The position numbers and the translations under genes are program-made. A model generated the notes under the pieces. It saw nothing but the letters and a program-made list of their open reading frames with translations. It had not been told where the DNA came from and ran no database searches. Shown in pieces: positions 1 through 7,415 of a DNA stretch of 64,000 nucleotides; within the stretch, counting starts at the first letter, position 1, and each line of letters begins with the position of its first letter. The DNA comes from Halarchaeum grantii. Its GTDB lineage: Archaea > Halobacteriota > Halobacteria > Halobacteriales > Halobacteriaceae. The DNA lies in NCBI RefSeq assembly GCF_014647455.2, contig NZ_BMPF01000004.1, positions 62,001 through 126,000 on the forward strand, in the 5' to 3' direction.

Positions 1-728
1 TGTTTCGGATGGTCGATGTCGATCTCCGCGGCCTCCGAGAGTCGTTGGAGAATCGACCGTGCGCCGTCCGTCGTGATCGACGGCGGCCGAATGTCCACAT
101 CGAGCGCCAGCAGCAGGTCGCGAGCGTACTCCGCACAGCGTTCAATGATTGCTTCTGGGCGTTCCCCTCGTTCGGCGAGGTTTTCCCGGACGAGCCCTGC
201 GAGCGTCCGTTGGTCGAACGTCGGAAACACCGGCCAGCGCTCCGTTGGTGGGTCCATCAACTGGCGATAGCTTCGCAACGGCGAGATCACCGGATCGGGA
301 AGGCTCGCGGCATCCCATTGCTGTTTCTTCCGGTAGACGTCCATACTCCCGTCGTCGACGGAGAGGTCCTCCCAGCGGACGCCGCGCCGGCGCGGGTCGT
401 TCGGATCGCGGAGGAGTTCGCCAACGCGGACGGCGGTGTACGCGAGGACAAACACCAGCGCCCGGTCACGAGCCGCCTTCAACGCCGCGTAGCGTGCTCG
501 CTGCTTGTCGAGGGGATCAGTATCCTCCGGGAGTGTCGTGTACGCCTCGACGGCGTCGCGGGCCCGTTCGTCGACGTGACGGGTGAGGGCGTGGCGCTGT
601 TCGGACGTCCAGGCCTGCTGGTCGCCGGGCTTGCGACCGTCGTCCTCCGGCAGCGGCGCCATCGCACTCGCTCGCTGCGCGTAGTGGGCCTCAAGATATC
701 CCTCGTTGACGCACCAGCCACACCACTG
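1..728 (-). pseudogene. Tyrosine site-specific integrase, 5'-truncated by an IS
   Basis: The minus strand is open from about 740 down to the window edge. The readable part runs through CVNEGYLEAHYAQRASAMAP, then an AYTAVRVGELLRDP segment and a PVFPTFDQRTLAGL segment. The RVGEL motif carries the first catalytic arginine of tyrosine recombinases (established for XerC/D and haloarchaeal integrases). The distal R-H-x-x-R and Tyr boxes would lie beyond position 1. The N-terminal SAM-like domain is missing because the frame runs into the left end of an IS at about 727-732. The first internal ATG (660-662) is probably not the native start. I infer a formerly complete integrase of an integrative element, broken by the IS. 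I did not find the missing N-terminal part elsewhere in the window. Confidence 0.7.
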
Positions 729-2775
729 GAAGTTGAGACTACAGTAGGTTTAGTGGGGCTGTAGTGCGTGGTTTTGACCGGATCGATGACTGGAGACTGC
801 TTCAGAACCCTCTCTAAACGACCATTATTGTTGAGGTTCCTACCATATGGACGGTTTTCTGCAACTCTCGGTAGCGTTGCCACTCAGACGACCCTCTATC
901 ACGGGTAGAGCACCGTACTACCCGATTCCGGTCTGCTTCTTCATCAGCGTGAGCGTATTATCGGCCGTCACAATGGGCGAGTGTTCGTACTCACCCGTCA
1001 ACTCGACCTGGACGAGCAAATCGACCGCTCGCCAAATCGAGTACAAGAGACACGCGAACGCGAAGTAGAAGAACCGGAGCCCGAAATCCGTGGACGTCGT
1101 CGCAGCCATGAATCGCTTGATCGATCGATAGCCGCTCTCAATCTCCCAGCGATAGCCATACTCGCTGAGGAATCCACCGCCACGGTTGGACATGAACACC
1201 GAGTACTGTCGATAGTCGTCGTGTTCAGAGTCTTCTTTCCGGCGGTAGATTAGCGTCGTCTCGTGCCACTCATTCTTGTCGAGATGGAGTTTGCGGTTGG
1301 TCTCGTACCGGTCTTGATCGCGCTGGAGCAACCGTTTGGCTTGGGCTTTCTCGCTGGCCTGCATCCGCTTCGGGACGACGTAGGAGAGCCCACGCTGACT
1401 GATCATCTCCAGGATGTGCTGGCTGTCGAATTCCCGATCCATCAGCACGTTATCGACGTGAACGAGATCCTCGGCAGAGTTGAGCAGATCCTCGACGATT
1501 TCCTTGCGGGACTCGCCTTTCCGTACCGGGCGGGCATCAAGGACGAGTGGGACTGCGTTACCGACCAACTGGACTGTCGCCCACTGGTAGGCGTATTCGT
1601 CAGTCTTCTCCTTCGTCCCGATAATTTCGTCCTCGTGGCCCGTCCTATCGCCGGTAAAGGGATCATCCTCAGTGATGTCGATCGCGACGATGCCTGCGCG
1701 GAAGAACTCCTCTGTCTCCGCGAGCTCGTTGATGAGCTGTCGGAGTGCCTGTCGGTACATCTCGCGACTCTGCTCGATGGAGAAATCTCGAATCTGGTCG
1801 CGATGACCGTGTCCGAGTGGCGTTCGATCACGCGTCGACTCGAAAATGAAACTGCGAGCGCCCTCGTTGGCGGCCAAATTCTCACGGAGTCCCAAGTAGG
1901 TCTGTAAGCTCCAGTAAGCGTTCTCGGGAATCTCACAGTCCTCACCACGATTGAGCGAGAACGCGGGGAACACGACGCGACTGACGTGGTCGGTGATCTT
2001 CCCTGCCTTGTCGAGGATGGCCTGGTCGTTTGGGTCTGATTCAGAGGTGGCGTCGGCTCGATCCGGGAGGTTTCGTTCTGGTTCGCGTGGCAGGGCGACA
2101 TCCGCGTTCTGTGCTTTGACGAGAATCGTACGAGCCGCTTTCTGGATCGTTTCCCGAAGATTTCCCGTGAATCGCTTGTTCCAGGTACGCCAGAGCGTCG
2201 ACTGATCTGGTAGTGAGTCAAGCCCGAGTTGCTCACTAATCTCGGGTGACTGCTGGAGGTATTCGACGAGCGCTGTTTCGTGGGGCCACCCGTGGAGTTC
2301 CTTGAGGAGAAATACCCGGAACAGCTGCTCCATTTCGTACTGTGTGGTCGACGAGTAGCAGTCGTGCGGAGTGACCTCGAGATACGCCAAGGGAAACTGG
2401 CAGGCAAACTCATCAACCGACTCGTGAGCATCATGTTCGAACCAGACGCTCGCTACTATTCGAACGTCTTCCTCAACAGCAGCCAGTGAGCTTCGATCGT
2501 AGAGTGGGGTCGAATCGTAGTTGGGCCATTCAGAGTAAGGGAGTCGTGCAATGTGGCGAAAAACGGTCCGCCGTGACGCGCGCGTCGCAGTCACTGTGAG
2601 AGGATAGCTACTACACTCCTAAGAACCCGTTCACTGGCTCGGACTACACTTGCCCATTCTGTTTCAAGGCACGAATCGCTCGTGCTGCCGTCAATTTAAG
2701 CAATGCAACAACTGTATCACCAACTGCTAAACCAATTCCTCCAGATTGACGCGCCTCTGGGAGGAGTGAAATATG
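727..2775 (-). mobile_element. IS4-superfamily insertion sequence, copy 1 (right end uncertain)
   Basis: The element carries one long transposase gene (918-2594). Its left end, AAGTTGAGACTACA at 730-743, matches the left end of copy 2 at 3492-3505. The left non-coding margin is about 190 bp in both copies and similar throughout. The right end could not be fixed because no clear inverted copy of the left end is visible between 2595 and 2821. The listed limit rests only on a 9-bp direct repeat at 720-728 and 2776-2784, which is weak. The element separates the integrase remnant from the MFS C-terminal half. Confidence 0.55.
918..2594 (-). CDS. IS4-superfamily DDE transposase, copy 1 (558 aa)
   Basis: The catalytic residues are visible: Asp in AIDITEDD (about residue 306), Asp in VLMDREFD (about 386) and the Y-(2)-R-(3)-E-(6)-K signature in EYGYRWEIESGYRSIK (about 479-493), which is typical of IS4-superfamily enzymes. 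The protein is longer than the usual 350-450 aa because of an N-terminal extension of about 200 residues. It is full length with no internal stop and is probably active. From about residue 200 onward it is nearly identical to copy 2, while residues 1-165 are clearly divergent. That makes it a mosaic, suggesting gene conversion between copies. Confidence 0.9.
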   Translation of the reverse strand: MTATRASRRTVFRHIARLPYSEWPNYDSTPLYDRSSLAAVEEDVRIVASVWFEHDAHESVDEFACQFPLAYLEVTPHDCYSSTTQYEMEQLFRVFLLKELHGWPHETALVEYLQQSPEISEQLGLDSLPDQSTLWRTWNKRFTGNLRETIQKAARTILVKAQNADVALPREPERNLPDRADATSESDPNDQAILDKAGKITDHVSRVVFPAFSLNRGEDCEIPENAYWSLQTYLGLRENLAANEGARSFIFESTRDRTPLGHGHRDQIRDFSIEQSREMYRQALRQLINELAETEEFFRAGIVAIDITEDDPFTGDRTGHEDEIIGTKEKTDEYAYQWATVQLVGNAVPLVLDARPVRKGESRKEIVEDLLNSAEDLVHVDNVLMDREFDSQHILEMISQRGLSYVVPKRMQASEKAQAKRLLQRDQDRYETNRKLHLDKNEWHETTLIYRRKEDSEHDDYRQYSVFMSNRGGGFLSEYGYRWEIESGYRSIKRFMAATTSTDFGLRFFYFAFACLLYSIWRAVDLLVQVELTGEYEHSPIVTADNTLTLMKKQTGIG

Positions 2776-2821
2776 ACACCACTGCCAGGCGCCTCTCAAC
2801 GAAAACTACAGAGTCCTGGTT

Positions 2822-3488
2822 TTAATCACAAGTTCCTGTGTCCGACAGAGTTTCCGTCGCGGGTGCTGGTGGTTCGTGGGTCCCGAAGTTGGGATGGGTC
2901 TCCTCCATCCAGACGTACACGATTGCCCCCGATACGAACATCAGGAGTGCAGTCGCGTAGAACGCAGCCTCGGCGCTCACGAACTCCATAGTGAGTCCAA
3001 TCAGGATCGCGCCGACGCCGTAGCCAGAGTCACGCCACATCCGATAGACGCCCATCCCGGTCGCGCGCCACGTCGGGTGGGCCGCATCGCCCGGGACTGT
3101 CATTAGGTTCGGATAGAGTAATGCCATCCCGAGACCCGACACCCCGGAGAGCACGACCCACGGGAGGTACCCGTCAACGAGAACCATCCCAAGGACGCCC
3201 ACGCCAGCGAGGAACATCCCAACGAGGACCGGCGGTCGGCGTCCGATGCGGTCGGCGAGCCCGCCAGTCGCAATCTGAAGGAAGTACATCGCGCTGTGGA
3301 CGGCCACGACAGAGCCAACGGCCGCAATTCCGAGTCCCTGACTAGTGAGATACAGTGGGACGGCAAGCCAGAACAGCGTGTCGACGAACTTCTCGATGTG
3401 CCCCGCTTGCGCCGCGGCGAACAGCGTCTTGTCGCCGTAGGTCGCCCGCTTCAGCACCTCGACAAACGGCAGGTTCGCGTCGTAGTGA
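2822..3488 (-). pseudogene. MFS transporter, C-terminal half (separated from its N-half at 15696-16329)
   Basis: About 219 codons encode TM segments 7-12 of a major facilitator protein, including GGLADRIGRRPPVLVG, which resembles the D-R-x-G-R-R loop signature. The frame is open upstream (PHYDANLPFVEVLKRATYGD) to 3481-3488, the 8-bp TCACTACG (minus-strand reading). That octamer also ends the N-terminal half at 15696-15703. Joining the halves through one copy of the octamer restores the frame (EDDDHY followed by DANLPFVEV) and gives a protein of about 430 aa, normal for a 12-TM MFS. The substrate is unknown. The 12.2 kb between the halves is therefore an insertion. Confidence 0.85.
3481..3488. 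repeat. 8-bp target-site duplication, left copy
   Basis: CGTAGTGA on the plus strand. It is followed directly by the element end GGGAAGTTGAGACTACAC. The partner copy is at 15696-15703. Confidence 0.8.
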
Positions 3489-3679
3489 GGGAAGTTGAGA
3501 CTACACCGGGTTTAGCCGGCCTGTAATGCGCGGTCTCGGACGAATCGATGAGTGGAAACTGCTTCAGGTTACTCTCCAAACGGCCACTCTTGTTAGTATG
3601 CCTACTATATGATGGATTATCGGTCCCTTTCGGTAGCGTTGCCACTCAGACGGCGCTCTATCACGGGGAGAGTACCTTA

Positions 3680-5356
3680 CTACCCGATTCCTGTCTCCTT
3701 CTTCAACAGCGTGAGCGTATTATCGGCAGTCACCATCGGTGATCGTTCGTATTCCCCGGTCAACTCGACTTGGACGAGTAGATCGACCGCTCGCCAAATC
3801 GAGTACAAGAGACACGCGAACGCGAAGTAGAAGAACCGCAGCCCGAAATCGGTCGAGGTTGTCGCGGCCATGAATCGCTTGATCGACCGATAGCCACTCT
3901 CAATCTCCCAGCGATATCCATATTCACTAAGGAAGCCCCCACCCCGGTTGGACATGAACACCGAGTACTGCCGGTGATCATCGTGTTCAGAGTTCTCCTT
4001 CCGACGGTAGATTAGCGTCGTCTCATGCCACTCGTTCTTCCCGAGATGGAGCTTCCGGTCGGTCTCGTACCGGTCTTGATCACGCTGGAGCAACCGCTTG
4101 GCCTGAGCTTTCTCACTCGTTTGCATCCGTTTCGGCACGACGTAGGAGAGCCCCCGCTGGCTGATCATCTCTAGAATGTGCTGACTATCAAACTCCCGGT
4201 CCATCAGCACGTTATCGACGTGGACGAGCTCTTCCGCCGAATCCAGCAAGTCCTCGACGATCTCCTTGCGTGATTCACCTTTCCGTACCGGACGGGCATC
4301 AAGGACAAGAGGGACTGCGTTGCCGACCAACTGGACTGTCGCCCACTGGTAGGCGTATTCGTCGTTCTTCTCCTTCGTCCCGATAATCTCGTCCTCGTGG
4401 CCCGTCCTATCGCCGGTAAAGGGATCGTCCTCAGTGATGTCGATCGCGACAATACCCGCTCGGAAGAACTCCTCTGTCTCCGCGAGCTCGTTGATGAGCT
4501 GTCGGAGTGCCTGTCGGTACATCTCGCGGATCTGCTCGATGGAGAGATCGCGAATCTGGTCGCGATGGCCGTGTCCGAGTGGTGTTCGATCACGCGTCGA
4601 CTCGTGAATGAAGCTGCGAGCGCCCTCGTTGGCGGCCAAATTCTCACGGAGTCCCAAGTAGGTCTGTAAGCCCCAGTAAGCGTTCTCGGGAATCTCACAG
4701 CCCTCACCACGGTTGAGCGAGAACGCGGGGAATACAACGCGACTGACGTGCTTGGTAATCATCCCGGCCTTGTCGAGGAGGGCCTGGTCGGCAGGGTCCG
4801 ATTCAGTAGCGTCGTCGCCTCGATCCGGGAGGTTTCGTTCTGGTTTGCGTGGTACAGCGACACCCGCGTTCTGCGCTTTGATCAAGATTAGTCGAGCCGC
4901 TTCCTGGATCGTCTCGCGGAGATCGCGCGTGAAACGCTCGTTCCATGTGCGCCACAGTGTCGATTGATCCGGAACCGTCCCCAACTCGAGGCGTTCACAA
5001 AGTTCGGGGTAGGTATCGAGGTACTCGACGAGAGGTGTTTCGTGCGTCCAGCCGTGGAGTTCTTTCAGCACGAACACGCGAAAGAGGGTATCCATCTCGT
5101 AGCATGTCGAACTCTCGTAGCAGTCGTGGGCTTCGAAGCGAAAGTAGGCCAGAGGAAGCTCGCAGACAAACTGTTCGAGTGAGTCATGATCAGGGTGCGT
5201 AAACCAGACACGTGAGACGACTCGAACGTCTGATTCTAACCCACCAAGTGAGGAGCGATCGTACAGCGGTGTCGAGTCATATTCGGGCCATTCGACGCGC
5301 TGCTGGTGTGCGATTCGTCGAAAGACGCTGCGTCGAGACTCGCGAGTCGCAGCCAC
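3680..5356 (-). CDS. IS4-superfamily DDE transposase, copy 2 (558 aa)
   Basis: Same length and architecture as copy 1. The acidic triad is D306, D386 and E486, with the Y-x2-R-x3-E-x6-K signature at residues 479-493. The N-terminal third (for example VEWPEYDSTPLYDRSSLGG) differs at many positions from copy 1, and the last two thirds are almost identical. It lies 190 bp inside the left end of the 12.2-kb element and is the likely enzyme that moved it. No frameshift is visible. Confidence 0.9.
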   Translation of the reverse strand: MAATRESRRSVFRRIAHQQRVEWPEYDSTPLYDRSSLGGLESDVRVVSRVWFTHPDHDSLEQFVCELPLAYFRFEAHDCYESSTCYEMDTLFRVFVLKELHGWTHETPLVEYLDTYPELCERLELGTVPDQSTLWRTWNERFTRDLRETIQEAARLILIKAQNAGVAVPRKPERNLPDRGDDATESDPADQALLDKAGMITKHVSRVVFPAFSLNRGEGCEIPENAYWGLQTYLGLRENLAANEGARSFIHESTRDRTPLGHGHRDQIRDLSIEQIREMYRQALRQLINELAETEEFFRAGIVAIDITEDDPFTGDRTGHEDEIIGTKEKNDEYAYQWATVQLVGNAVPLVLDARPVRKGESRKEIVEDLLDSAEELVHVDNVLMDREFDSQHILEMISQRGLSYVVPKRMQTSEKAQAKRLLQRDQDRYETDRKLHLGKNEWHETTLIYRRKENSEHDDHRQYSVFMSNRGGGFLSEYGYRWEIESGYRSIKRFMAATTSTDFGLRFFYFAFACLLYSIWRAVDLLVQVELTGEYERSPMVTADNTLTLLKKETGIG

Positions 5357-5565
5357 TGCAGAAGAATAGCCCGGAGACGCTCAAGAGTCCGTCCAACCGA
5401 CCAGTAGAGGAAGAGTTCTGTGCTCTGTTGGATCCCTCAATCGCGAACAGGACTGGTGCAGCTAATCGTTAGATATAGCTGATTTAATGACTTTCAACAC
5501 GTGCCAGCGCCGCCTCCCCTTGACCTTATCCTGAACAACAGAGACAGAGATGCTGTTAAGATTGC

Positions 5566-5769
5566 TCAATGCGCCTCAGATCCAGTTCCTGTCGCGAAGG
5601 ATACAATAAGACCGATGATGAGAACGCCAACAACGCCTAGAAGTCCCCGGATAACCAGTTTCACACTACCTGATTTTGCTGGGTCGGGGTACATGAGGAA
5701 GAGAACTGTGATTACGAATAGCAGTACAGTCATGAGACCGACACTGGCGTCTCCGAGAATTTTATTCAT
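5566..5769 (-). CDS. Small two-TM membrane protein (67 aa)
   Basis: The translation holds two hydrophobic spans (about residues 10-28 and 38-60, VIRGLLGVVGVLIIGLIVSF) joined by a short loop with PDPAKSG. I do not recognise a family. Its base composition is AT-richer than the metal-ATPase genes further right. It is transcribed divergently from the membrane-protein pair starting at 5866. Size and two-TM layout are common among haloarchaeal small membrane proteins, but this could be a chance frame. Confidence 0.5.
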   Translation of the reverse strand: MNKILGDASVGLMTVLLFVITVLFLMYPDPAKSGSVKLVIRGLLGVVGVLIIGLIVSFATGTGSEAH

Positions 5770-5865
5770 AGCCGTATTTTTGGAGATGAGTTATTATATC
5801 ATTCGGATTCGAACGCTCAGTTGTGCGACCGGTCGGCTCTTATATCGGTCGTCCAAAGGGGGTGT

Positions 5866-6222
5866 ATGGCTGAGAGTGGGCTTGCAGCAGGCTACCAACG
5901 ATCGAGTCCATGGCCCGTCTTCCTTGCGCTTGGACTTGTCCTTTCCGAGGTTGGCGTCTTCCTTGCGGGTGTACTCCTCCCGGTCGCAGTCGGTGGACTC
6001 CTACTTCTTGAGGTGTGTATTATCGGAATCTTCAGAGAATCCGGGTATGCACGTACGCTCTCGCGCCCAGCCCTTGGAATTGGGAGTCTCTTCACAACGG
6101 CCGGACTCGTATTACTCGCGGCAACAACATATTGGGTACGCGGCGTTACAGTGCTCGCTGCTGGTGTCCTGGCAGTTATCGGTGCAATTGTGTGCTGGCT
6201 CTACGAGACACGTCGACTATGA
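5866..6222 (+). CDS. Small four-TM membrane protein (118 aa), cox-cluster-like
   Basis: I chose the ATG at 5866 (MAESGLAAGYQRSSPWPVFLALG) because a TATA-like TTATAT lies about 27 nt upstream (5839-5844), as expected for a leaderless haloarchaeal transcript. The longer frame from 5821 would start upstream of that promoter. The protein has four hydrophobic segments and ends YETRRL. It resembles, by eye, the short membrane proteins encoded beside haloarchaeal cytochrome oxidase genes, but no cox gene is present here, so the function is unknown. Its stop overlaps the next start (ATGA), indicating translational coupling. Confidence 0.7.
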   Translation: MAESGLAAGYQRSSPWPVFLALGLVLSEVGVFLAGVLLPVAVGGLLLLEVCIIGIFRESGYARTLSRPALGIGSLFTTAGLVLLAATTYWVRGVTVLAAGVLAVIGAIVCWLYETRRL

Positions 6223-6500
6223 GTGAGCGCGCCCCAACCCGATCCGGTTCTCATATCGTAATCGCGATGCTCATCGTCGCCATTCTTACAGCCGCTGGAT
6301 TCGGATACGCGGTCGGTGCCTCCGTCCTTCAGAGCGCTGTTGAGAAAGGGATAGAGGCGACGCTTGGTCCGATATCGTTCGCACTCTCCCCATTCAACCT
6401 CTTCCTCTACGGGATGATTTCGGTCAGCATTGGGATGGCCGTCATACTGGGTATTGTGCTCTTCCTCTCGAAGTATGATACTGCGTCTCTGAGAGACTAG
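6221..6500 (+). CDS. Small two-TM membrane protein (92 aa), coupled to the preceding gene
   Basis: The ATG at 6221 overlaps the previous stop. MSERAPTRSGSHIVIAMLIV opens the first membrane span and a second follows (FNLFLYGMISVSIGMAVILG). A longer frame beginning at 6015 overlaps the preceding gene and is not needed. This is also the layout of the second small protein of haloarchaeal cox-type gene pairs, so the two may form a complex, which is inference only. It ends convergently, overlapping the CPBP protease gene by 4 nt. Confidence 0.65.
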
Positions 6501-7237
6501 CCGAGAAGCACTGCGGGTGCTGAAGAGAGCGAGAAATACGCGACGCCGAATTGGACCGCGTTATACGTCGCATGAACAAGTGCTGGGACGGCGAGGTTCT
6601 CTGTATATTCGTAGAGGACACCGAGGACGAGTGCGATGAGGAACACACCACCGAGGTAGACGAGCTTTCCGTCGCCGGAGAGCGAAGAGACATGCAGAAC
6701 TGCGAAGGTTGCACTCGCGATCGGGATCGCAACAGTCGGTGTGAACTCGCTACGGAGCCGTCCTTGGATGGCGCCACGGAAGAGCAATTCCTCGCCAGGC
6801 CCAACAAGGAGGTAGGAGAGCGGGATCATGAGGAGGAGGACGGCGGGGTTTTTGGCTGCCGTAGTCACGACTTGGTTTGTCGCCGAATCAAGCCCGAGGA
6901 AACTCGCCGTCATGGAGAGACCGACCCAAAGCGCGAGTGTCGCGACACTTCCAGCGACGATAATCGCGAGATCACGCCGCGATGGAACCGCTACCGGGAG
7001 TGGTGGAGATGTATTGCCAAGTCGGCTGTAGAGGAGCGCGACCCCCCCAAACGCAATACCTTGGAGAAGTGTGGCGCTAAGTACGAGTTGAATAGCGGGA
7101 CGGTCAAAGACCGGAATACCAACAACAGTGAGGAGTCCGGCTCCCGTCGCGACGAGGAGTGTACCGACACCGAACCCAACAATAGCGAGTGCGATGGTGA
7201 GAGTCACCGATCGGACACGGTCCGAGATCGCATTCAT
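6497..7237 (-). CDS. CPBP-family intramembrane glutamic endopeptidase
   Basis: About 246 aa with some eight membrane spans. The conserved CPBP/Abi motifs are present: EELLFRG (Glu-Glu and Arg), FAVLH (His) and VHATYN (His-Asn). In the Rce1/CAAX family these residues form the active site of a membrane protease. Archaeal members are linked to protein processing or bacteriocin immunity, but the substrate here is unknown. I prefer the start MNAISDRVRS at 7237 over the upstream MMVKTD (7288) because a TATA-like sequence sits at about 7291-7299 on the minus strand, which would place transcription start near 7265. Confidence 0.8.
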   Translation of the reverse strand: MNAISDRVRSVTLTIALAIVGFGVGTLLVATGAGLLTVVGIPVFDRPAIQLVLSATLLQGIAFGGVALLYSRLGNTSPPLPVAVPSRRDLAIIVAGSVATLALWVGLSMTASFLGLDSATNQVVTTAAKNPAVLLLMIPLSYLLVGPGEELLFRGAIQGRLRSEFTPTVAIPIASATFAVLHVSSLSGDGKLVYLGGVFLIALVLGVLYEYTENLAVPALVHATYNAVQFGVAYFSLSSAPAVLLG

Positions 7238-7415
7238 ACACAAAGATGTGCGTGGGCCGTAGAAATGCTGGTCGGTCTTGACCATCACTCTATTATATAC
7301 GAATCAGTTCACCCATCTGGAATAATAATATAGGGAGTTAAATTGGCAATACAGCCCATATAGACCGTTTCAGTTAACAGGTGGATTAATAACTGTATGA
7401 TGGTTATCTCCGAGT

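Noticed and set aside
720-2784. 9-bp direct repeat ACACCACTG flanking IS copy 1 as a target duplication
   Set aside because: The right copy is not next to any sequence matching the inverted IS end. The octamer next to the left end, if defined as in copy 2, is shifted by two bases. Kept only as a tentative boundary.
5501-6226. Long plus-strand frame overlapping three small membrane genes
   Set aside because: Its translation is low-complexity and Arg/Ser-rich, and it covers the divergent promoter region at 5770-5865.
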